Below are positions 8,058-12,277 of a DNA stretch of 12,277 nucleotides, in pieces; positions within the stretch are counted from its first letter, which is position 1, and every line of letters starts with the position of its first letter. The notes beneath the pieces were generated by a model that had not been told where the DNA came from, made no database searches, and saw only the letters and a program-made list of their open reading frames with translations. Origin of the DNA: Treponema sp. GTDB lineage: Bacteria; Spirochaetota; Spirochaetia; Treponematales; Treponemataceae. The stretch covers positions 1-12,277 of the forward strand of contig JAFOTA010000252.1 of the NCBI GenBank assembly GCA_017421145.1, in the 5' to 3' direction. The translations under genes were made by a program, and so were the position numbers.

Positions 8058-8144
8058 CGGAAAGAGGGGGATTCGAACCCCCGATAGACTTTCGCCTATG
8101 CACGCCTTCCAAGCGTGTACCTTAAACCACTCGGACATCTTTCC
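8058..8144 (-). tRNA. tRNA-Ser(GGA)
   Basis: An 87-nt class II tRNA. The acceptor stem GGAAAGA pairs with TCTTTCC and the discriminator is G. The anticodon arm is CACGC-TTGGAAG-GCGTG, giving anticodon GGA (UCC/UCU codons). It has the long variable arm typical of Ser and a T arm GGGGG-TTCGAAT-CCCCC. CCA is not encoded: CTAC follows the discriminator, then the SRP RNA begins. Confidence 0.95.
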
Positions 8145-8365
8145 AAAATTAAAAATACAAAAAAAATACAGGACTTTTTGAATCTGCACCCCACAATCAA
8201 GCGTCTCTTGCTGAATCAACTCGGCTTGACTTTTGAAGCTTTGTTTTACGGAAACAAAATAAGGGAAACATTTTCCAATCTGAAAAATCCAGTCATCAAA
8301 CTGAAAAACCTGCTTACCAAGCTCCCGAAAACCAAATATAATCCAAAAACCTGTAATTATTTATG
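8145..8365 (-). other. 221-nt spacer between tRNA-Arg and tRNA-Ser(GGA)
   Basis: An AT-rich gap inside an otherwise tightly packed RNA cluster. No credible reading frame starts and ends within it, and no strong terminator hairpin or consensus promoter is visible on the minus strand. A plus-strand open frame crossing it starts and ends in antisense tRNA sequence and is not a gene. It could hold a promoter for the last tRNA and the SRP RNA, a small RNA, or the scar of a lost tRNA. Confidence 0.4.
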
Positions 8366-8440
8366 CGAGACTGACACGATTCGAACGTGCGACCCTCACC
8401 TCCGCAGGGTGATGCTCTAACCCAGCTGAGCTACAGTCTC
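8366..8440 (-). tRNA. tRNA-Arg(GCG)
   Basis: A 75-nt class I cloverleaf: acceptor GAGACTG/CAGTCTC, D arm GCTC...GAGC, anticodon arm TCACC-CTGCGGA-GGTGA, T arm GCACG-TTCGAAT-CGTGT, discriminator G. The anticodon GCG would read CGC and CGU (Arg). Many bacteria instead use an A34 (inosine) tRNA for these codons. C35, an Arg identity base, is present. CCA is not encoded. It lies 13 nt after tRNA-Ser(GCT). Confidence 0.92.
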
Positions 8441-8453
8441 AGAAAAAAAATAG

Positions 8454-8538
8454 CGGAGGCGACAGGGGTTGAACCTGCCCGGGCGTTTCCGCACCGACGG
8501 TTTAGCAAACCGTTGTATTACCGCTCTACCACGCCTCC
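8454..8538 (-). tRNA. tRNA-Ser(GCT)
   Basis: An 85-nt class II tRNA with acceptor GGAGGCG/CGCCTCC and anticodon arm ACGGT-TTGCTAA-ACCGT, giving anticodon GCT (AGC/AGU codons). It has a long GC-rich variable arm, T arm GCAGG-TTCAACC-CCTGT and discriminator G. CCA is not encoded. A T8 run (8450-8443) lies in the 13-nt gap before tRNA-Arg, without a separate hairpin. Confidence 0.94.
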
Positions 8539-8575
8539 AAAGTTCCTTGCGAAGCCCTGAGGCTATCAATAAGGA

Positions 8576-8662
8576 CGGAGCGAGAGGGATTTGAACCCCC
8601 GGTACCCGTAAGAGTACAACGGTTTTCAAGACCGCCGCGTTCGACCACTCTGCCATCGCTCC
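8576..8662 (-). tRNA. tRNA-Ser(TGA)
   Basis: An 87-nt class II tRNA with acceptor GGAGCGA/TCGCTCC and anticodon arm GCGGT-CTTGAAA-ACCGT, giving anticodon TGA (UCN codons, mainly UCA/UCG). It has a long variable arm, T arm GGGGG-TTCAAAT-CCCTC and discriminator G. CCA is not encoded. It is the first gene after the cluster promoter, about 10 nt from the predicted start of transcription. Confidence 0.95.
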
Positions 8663-8680
8663 AAACAAATTGTAGATATC

Positions 8681-8709
8681 ACTATATTAAAATCGGCTTT
8701 TTTTGTCAA
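8681..8709 (-). promoter_or_regulatory. sigma-70 promoter of the tRNA/SRP RNA cluster
   Basis: On the minus strand, TTGACA (8709-8704), a 17-bp spacer and TATAGT (8686-8681) match consensus at 11 of 12 positions. The expected start is near 8674, about 12 nt before tRNA-Ser(TGA). Confidence 0.85.
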
Positions 8710-8713
8710 GTAT

Positions 8714-8741
8714 TGTAAAAAAATATTTTAGAGCTTATAGT
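8714..8741 (+). promoter_or_regulatory. candidate promoter for the MscS-family gene, possibly leaderless
   Basis: TTGTAA (8714-8719), 16 bp and TATAGT (8736-8741) face right. The -10 ends only 7 bp before ATG 8749, so transcription would begin at or next to the start codon. No Shine-Dalgarno is present before this ATG, which agrees with a leaderless message. The -35 is 4 of 6. Confidence 0.35.
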
Positions 8742-8748
8742 AATATCC

Positions 8749-9822
8749 ATGGAAGAAGAACTTGTAGAAGATATAATTGTAGATGCTGTCCTGGCCGGTT
8801 CAGAAATGCCGGAAAACGTGCTTGAAGCAACTAAAGAAGTCACTACCGAAGTAGTCAACCAGACCAAATCAATACTGCACCTGGACCAGATCAAAGAATA
8901 TTTCACCTGGGAAAATTTTCTGAAAGTCATTACGAGCGTCATCGCGATACTGATTTTTTACGTAGCATACAGGCTCATAAAAGCTGCGGTCAAAAAAACG
9001 GCGTCAAAAAAGCTCGAGCCGCATACGGTAAGCATCATAACAAGGGCAATATCCTATGTTTTTTATATCCTCGTGATAATGTACGTGCTGAATCTGTTCG
9101 GTATAAATCTGACGGCAATATGGGGAGCTGCAGGTATAGCCGGAGTTGCGCTTGGTTTTGCGGCACAGACATCCGTGAGCAATCTTATAAGCGGTGTGTT
9201 CGTGGTTGCAGAAAGAGCCATGAAAATCGGTGATTATATAGAAGTTTCCGGTGTAAGCGGCACGGTCGATACAATCGGTCTTTTGAGCGTAACAGTCCAC
9301 ACTCTTGACAACCAGATGATACGCATTCCGAACAGCACGATAATCAACAGCAACCTGGTGAACTACAGCAGATATGAAAAACGCCGCTTTGTTTTCCCCC
9401 TGCCCATCAGCTATGATTCGGACATGGAAACCGCACTGATTGCCGCAAAAGAAATTGCCGACACATGCATTCAAAACGGTCATATTCTTGCAGACCCTGA
9501 ACCCCGCGCTTATTACGACGGATTCAATGAAGCCGTTAACCTGCGTCTTGCAGTTTGGTTTGAGCGTTCCAAATTGATTGATACAAAAAATGCCGTATAC
9601 ACGACCGCAGTGAAAGTTTTCCAAAAATACGGCGTGGTCATTCCGTTCACAAGGTATGACATAAAGATTGTCCCCGATGAACAGCCTGGTTCAAAGAAAG
9701 CAAAAAAATCGGAAAGCAAACCAGAGCCGCCTGCATTGATTTCCAAAAAATCAGAAAAGATAGAAGCCATAGCTGAAAAACCAAAAGCATCGGTAAGGAA
9801 ATCAACGAAGAAGAGCGTATAA
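8749..9822 (+). CDS. MscS-family small-conductance mechanosensitive channel
   Basis: A 357-aa inner-membrane channel that opens under membrane tension to release ions and small solutes during hypo-osmotic shock. Residues 1-50 are acidic and precede TM1 (58-77), TM2 (97-117) and the Gly/Ala-rich pore helix TM3 (122-148). The pore helix contains AIWGAAGIAGVALGFAAQ and leads into the family signature SNLISGVFVVAERAMKIGDY. The beta domain follows with DTIGLLSVTVHTLDNQ and IPNSTI, then the cage domain to about residue 309, ending IPFTRYDIKI. E. coli MscS is 286 aa. The excess here is the N-terminal acidic stretch and a 47-residue Lys/Ser/Pro-rich tail (311-357). The gene is 2 nt before the hydrolase and probably co-transcribed with it. 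The family call is firm, but which MscS paralogue it is cannot be told. Confidence 0.93.
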   Translation: MEEELVEDIIVDAVLAGSEMPENVLEATKEVTTEVVNQTKSILHLDQIKEYFTWENFLKVITSVIAILIFYVAYRLIKAAVKKTASKKLEPHTVSIITRAISYVFYILVIMYVLNLFGINLTAIWGAAGIAGVALGFAAQTSVSNLISGVFVVAERAMKIGDYIEVSGVSGTVDTIGLLSVTVHTLDNQMIRIPNSTIINSNLVNYSRYEKRRFVFPLPISYDSDMETALIAAKEIADTCIQNGHILADPEPRAYYDGFNEAVNLRLAVWFERSKLIDTKNAVYTTAVKVFQKYGVVIPFTRYDIKIVPDEQPGSKKAKKSESKPEPPALISKKSEKIEAIAEKPKASVRKSTKKSV

Positions 9823-9824
9823 AA

Positions 9825-10808
9825 ATGAATGCAGTTCAAATCACCGTCATAGCGGCCGCATCGATTATTGCCGTCATATTCATAATCCTCTCGGTTTTGG
9901 CAAACAAATTGCTGGATGCAACGTTCGTGCCTTCAAGCTCCGGTTGGAAGAAAATGAAATTCACCGAAGAAGAATCCAGAAAAACAGCTTCTAAAGAAAA
10001 GCTTGAAAAAATGGACAAAATGGAAGCCGAAAAAAAATCTGCCGACCACTGGCTTGGGAACACTCCCCATGAAGATTTACAGGTCACAAGTTTTGACGGT
10101 CTCAAACTGCACGGCTTTTTGCTCAAAAATGAAGGAAGCCACAAATATGCCCTGATCATCCACGGTTACAGAGGCAGACTCCGTGAAACAAGCGTTTACG
10201 GCAGGGTCTATCATCAGAACGGATGGAACGTGGTTCTGCCGGAAAACAGGGCATCGGGCATGAGCGGCGGAAAATTCCTGACCATGGGTGCGCTTGAAAA
10301 AAAAGATGTCGTAAAATGGATTGAAAAAATCCTGGAGATTGATAAAGATGCTTCTATAATATTGCACGGTGAAAGCATGGGTGCTGCCACGGTAATGATG
10401 ACTCTCGGCGAAAATCTTCCGCAGAACGTAAAGGCAGCTGTAGAAGACTGCGGATACACGTCCGTATGGAATATGCTGCGCCATGTCTTCAAAGATCTCA
10501 TGAAAAAATCTCCGTTCCCGATGCTGAATCTTACGAATTTCTACAGCAAAATAAGATTCGGATTCAGTTTCAAAAAAGCATCCGCAATAAAAGCAGTTTC
10601 AAAGGCAAAGGTTCCCCTTCTGATTTTCCACGGCGGCTCGGACGATTTGATTCCGAACACAATGGCAAGGGAAATCTACGTGGCAACCGCATCAAAAAAA
10701 GACTGGTTTATAATCCCCGGAGCCGGTCACTGCATGTCCGTGATACTCGAGCCAGATGTATACTGGTCAAAAGTCTGGGAATTTTTGTCAACAAAGGGAA
10801 ATCTGTAG
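9825..10808 (+). CDS. membrane-anchored alpha/beta hydrolase (YqkD/S33-like)
   Basis: A 327-aa protein with one N-terminal transmembrane anchor (residues 5-26, no cleavage site apparent). A charged helical linker follows (42-75), then an alpha/beta-hydrolase domain. HGYRG (113-117) is the oxyanion-hole strand turn. HGESMGA (181-187) is the nucleophile elbow with Ser184. HGGSDDLIP (269-277) supplies Asp273, and GAGHC supplies His302, so the triad is complete. The family includes esterases, lysophospholipases and aminopeptidase-like enzymes; the substrate cannot be deduced. The start overlaps the end of the MscS-family gene region (2-nt gap), with only a weak GAAGAG upstream, so coupled translation is likely. 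Because it follows a channel gene, a role in membrane or envelope maintenance is inferred. Confidence 0.88.
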   Translation: MNAVQITVIAAASIIAVIFIILSVLANKLLDATFVPSSSGWKKMKFTEEESRKTASKEKLEKMDKMEAEKKSADHWLGNTPHEDLQVTSFDGLKLHGFLLKNEGSHKYALIIHGYRGRLRETSVYGRVYHQNGWNVVLPENRASGMSGGKFLTMGALEKKDVVKWIEKILEIDKDASIILHGESMGAATVMMTLGENLPQNVKAAVEDCGYTSVWNMLRHVFKDLMKKSPFPMLNLTNFYSKIRFGFSFKKASAIKAVSKAKVPLLIFHGGSDDLIPNTMAREIYVATASKKDWFIIPGAGHCMSVILEPDVYWSKVWEFLSTKGNL

Positions 10809-10847
10809 CGGCACAGCTTGAACAAACGCACGGCTTTTTTATAGAAT

Positions 10848-10865
10848 AAAGCTCACAAGCTTTTT
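10848..10865 (+). terminator. weak candidate intrinsic terminator after the hydrolase gene
   Basis: AAAGCT-CACA-AGCTTT forms a 6-bp stem ending in a run of five T. The stem is AU-rich and short, so termination may be partial and the GGDEF gene could receive read-through. Confidence 0.35.
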
Positions 10866-10896
10866 ACAGACGGCATAACATAACACGGGGATAATT

Positions 10897-12069
10897 ATGT
10901 CAAACATTGGATTTTTGGAAGCGGATGCCATATGCCTCATCCTGCTGATTTGGATTATCGTTGAGATTCACACAAAAATAGACAGAAGATTCGAAAACAT
11001 TCTTTTCAAAAGCGCGGTAATTTTAGTCAGCATAATGATTGTATCCGATGCAGGACGGCGCATTTGCAACGGCATTCCCGGAACCATACCGTACATATTC
11101 AACAGCATTTTTTCCGCTTCATTCTATGCAGTGTCAGGATTCGCAGCCGCAACCTACCTTCTCTTCCTTATTGTAGAAAACATGCCCGACAAAAGACGAA
11201 AGCCACCGAGGATTTTACGCGACCTTCCGATGCTTCCGATTGTTTTCCTTTCAGTGATTTCAATCTGCTCGATCTGGACAGGCTGGCTCTTTTCAATCTC
11301 CAAAGAAACCAACGTAAGGGAACACGGTCCGCTTTATTTTTTTGAGCCGGCAATCACATACGCATTTTTCGCGCTTACATCGATATTCCTGATCGTAAAA
11401 CTGGTCACCCACCGCTACGACTCCACGCAGGCGCACAACAGGAGAATAATCGTCATTCTTTTGGTTGCATCAGGAATCGTACACTTGTTCATAACGTCAA
11501 CCGCAACGATATGGCTTGCAATCTCCGTTTCAATAGTCCTGATCTACATGGAGCTTCAGATAAAGCAGATTTCAATCGATGAGCTGACGAACGTGAACAA
11601 CAGGCGTTCATTCAACAATTACCTGAATCTTTTGATGAAAGAAGACAGGCAGTCATCTTTTTCCCTGCTGATGTGCGACATAGATTTGTTCAAGCAGATC
11701 AACGACCGCTACGGACATGTCGAAGGTGATTATGCCCTAAGTGCAGTTGCTGCCATACTCAAAGAACAGTGTTCAATCCTTAGTGAAACGGAACTTTATA
11801 TAGCCAGATTCGGCGGAGATGAATTCGCAATCATCTGCACGGCCCCGGAACCTATGAAAATGTCCCAGAAACTTAAAGACAACATAAGGTCAGCATTCAC
11901 CGCCCACAACACCGCAAGCGAAAAATCATACAAAATCAAAATAAGCATAGGCATTGCGGAAGCGGAACCAAGCCTCAGGGATCCGAAGATTCTAATCGCA
12001 AAGGCAGACAAAGCGCTTTACGAGGAAAAGGACATCCATCACAAAAAGCTTTCCAAGCATCTTTTATAG
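10897..12069 (+). CDS. membrane diguanylate cyclase (multi-TM sensor-GGDEF)
   Basis: A 390-aa protein expected to make c-di-GMP from two GTP. Residues 1-220 hold about seven hydrophobic segments (near 8-23, 38-52, 66-94, 110-131, 147-168, 183-201 and 203-218), an unassigned membrane sensor. The cyclase domain starts at DELTNVNNRRSF (228-239). It includes the metal and substrate-binding run DIDLFKQINDRYGHVEGD (261-278) and the intact GGDEF signature (306-310, in ARFGGDEFAII), and ends with KADKALYEEK. The RxxD inhibitory I-site is absent: the positions nine and six residues before GGDEF are Glu297 and Leu300. A GGGG about 7 nt upstream supports ATG 10897. It is 88 nt after the hydrolase and may be partly co-transcribed. 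No EAL or other output domain is present. Confidence 0.93.
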   Translation: MSNIGFLEADAICLILLIWIIVEIHTKIDRRFENILFKSAVILVSIMIVSDAGRRICNGIPGTIPYIFNSIFSASFYAVSGFAAATYLLFLIVENMPDKRRKPPRILRDLPMLPIVFLSVISICSIWTGWLFSISKETNVREHGPLYFFEPAITYAFFALTSIFLIVKLVTHRYDSTQAHNRRIIVILLVASGIVHLFITSTATIWLAISVSIVLIYMELQIKQISIDELTNVNNRRSFNNYLNLLMKEDRQSSFSLLMCDIDLFKQINDRYGHVEGDYALSAVAAILKEQCSILSETELYIARFGGDEFAIICTAPEPMKMSQKLKDNIRSAFTAHNTASEKSYKIKISIGIAEAEPSLRDPKILIAKADKALYEEKDIHHKKLSKHLL

Positions 12070-12076
12070 AGCCATT

Positions 12077-12262
12077 ATGCCCAGGGCTTCGGCATGAAAT
12101 CTATTGATAAATGCAACACATGAGCGGGTCCCAGTTGACGGCAAAAAGCAAGGTAACCTCCCTCAAGGGCTCCCTCCTTACTTTTTGCCTACGTCCCACT
12201 CCTGTGTTGCAAAAGTCCATTGTTCTTGTAATGCTGAAGCCCTGTGCTTATTTGCATAACGC
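12077..12262 (+). ncRNA. long imperfect hairpin, candidate 6S-like RNA or other structured RNA
   Basis: Three nested inverted repeats form one rod. The closing stem pairs 12082-12095 with 12231-12244 (14 bp, one G-U). The middle stem pairs 12113-12130 with 12193-12210 (15 of 18). The upper stem pairs 12140-12153 with 12176-12189 (13 of 14). The apex is CCC-TCAA-GGG. Between the closing and middle stems is a large AU-rich internal loop of 17 and 20 nt. The size and shape (closing stem, central bubble, long interrupted terminal stem) are those of 6S RNA, which binds RNA polymerase as a promoter mimic. A possible -10, TATAGA (12065-12070), overlaps the GGDEF stop codon, but its -35 is poor. The strand is uncertain. 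A mobile palindromic repeat is the main alternative. Confidence 0.4.
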
Positions 12263-12277
12263 TTGTTTTTGCGGTAC

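Noticed and set aside
7818..8219. Minus-strand 133-codon frame over the SRP RNA and tRNA-Ser region
   Set aside because: It is made of translated tRNA-Ser and SRP RNA sequence, with no independent coding evidence.
8115..8420. Plus-strand 101-codon frame between tRNAs
   Set aside because: It begins inside antisense tRNA-Ser(GGA) and ends in antisense tRNA-Arg. The C-terminal peptide (RTCDPHLRR) is the well-known translation artefact of tRNA sequence.
8443..8450. Terminator between tRNA-Ser(GCT) and tRNA-Arg
   Set aside because: There is a T8 run on the minus strand but no hairpin other than the tRNA itself, and tRNA-Arg follows in 13 nt with no promoter of its own visible.
9004..9624. Minus-strand 206-codon frame
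   Set aside because: It lies wholly opposite the MscS-family gene, which carries clear family motifs. Its own composition is Cys/His-rich without a domain.
12082..12244. Rho-independent terminator of the GGDEF gene
   Set aside because: The paired region is far too long, has three separated stems and a large internal loop, and no U-run directly follows the closing stem. Partial termination is not excluded.
12071..12262. Integron attC (59-base element)
   Set aside because: The ends read TTATGC...GCATAA, so the GTT/AAC-type ends are in the reverse arrangement (attC needs AAC at left and GTT at right). No cassette or integrase is near.

Overview
The window looks like chromosomal DNA from a spirochaete, most likely a Treponema or close relative. 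The reasons are the moderate-to-low GC, the long signal-peptide-bearing beta-rich proteins with internal repeats, a large ATP-binding LuxR (MalT-type) regulator, tRNA genes without encoded CCA, and consensus sigma-70 promoters of the form TTGACA-17-TATAGT. No database was available, so the taxon is an inference from style and content.

Layout. Positions 1-5152 (minus strand) hold two tandem paralogous exported proteins. Each has a signal peptide, a beta-strand-rich barrel-like domain, a beta-sandwich-like domain, a transglutaminase-like domain and TPR repeats. The first gene in transcription order (3194-5152) has lost all three transglutaminase catalytic positions. The second (1-3191, running off the window) keeps Cys-His-Glu and ends in a long Thr/Val/Pro repeat tract. 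Their junction is only 2 nt. Positions 5153-5403 are a divergent regulatory region with a hairpin leader, a dyad and a near-perfect sigma-70 promoter. Positions 5404-7902 (plus) encode an 832-aa LuxR-type ATPase regulator, which by position is the likely controller of the operon. Positions 7943-8709 (minus) form a stable-RNA cluster: a TTGACA/TATAGT promoter, tRNA-Ser(UGA), tRNA-Ser(GCU), tRNA-Arg(GCG), tRNA-Ser(GGA) and the small SRP (4.5S) RNA, ended by a U8 tract. Positions 8749-10808 (plus) hold an MscS-family mechanosensitive channel and a membrane-anchored alpha/beta hydrolase, 2 nt apart. Positions 10897-12069 (plus) encode a membrane diguanylate cyclase (GGDEF). Positions 12070-12277 contain no gene but a large imperfect hairpin about 165 nt long. 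Its shape (closing stem, large central bubble, long interrupted terminal stem) resembles 6S RNA.

How the parts fit. The left half is an envelope operon with its probable regulator: a catalytically competent and a catalytically dead barrel-transglutaminase-TPR pair, perhaps working as a complex on envelope proteins. The right half is housekeeping and stress equipment: translation and secretion RNAs, osmotic release, lipid or ester hydrolysis at the membrane, c-di-GMP signalling and a possible RNA polymerase-binding RNA. The most original items are the active/pseudoenzyme pair, the 6S-like hairpin, the 4-nt tRNA-SRP RNA junction and the tRNA-Arg with G34.
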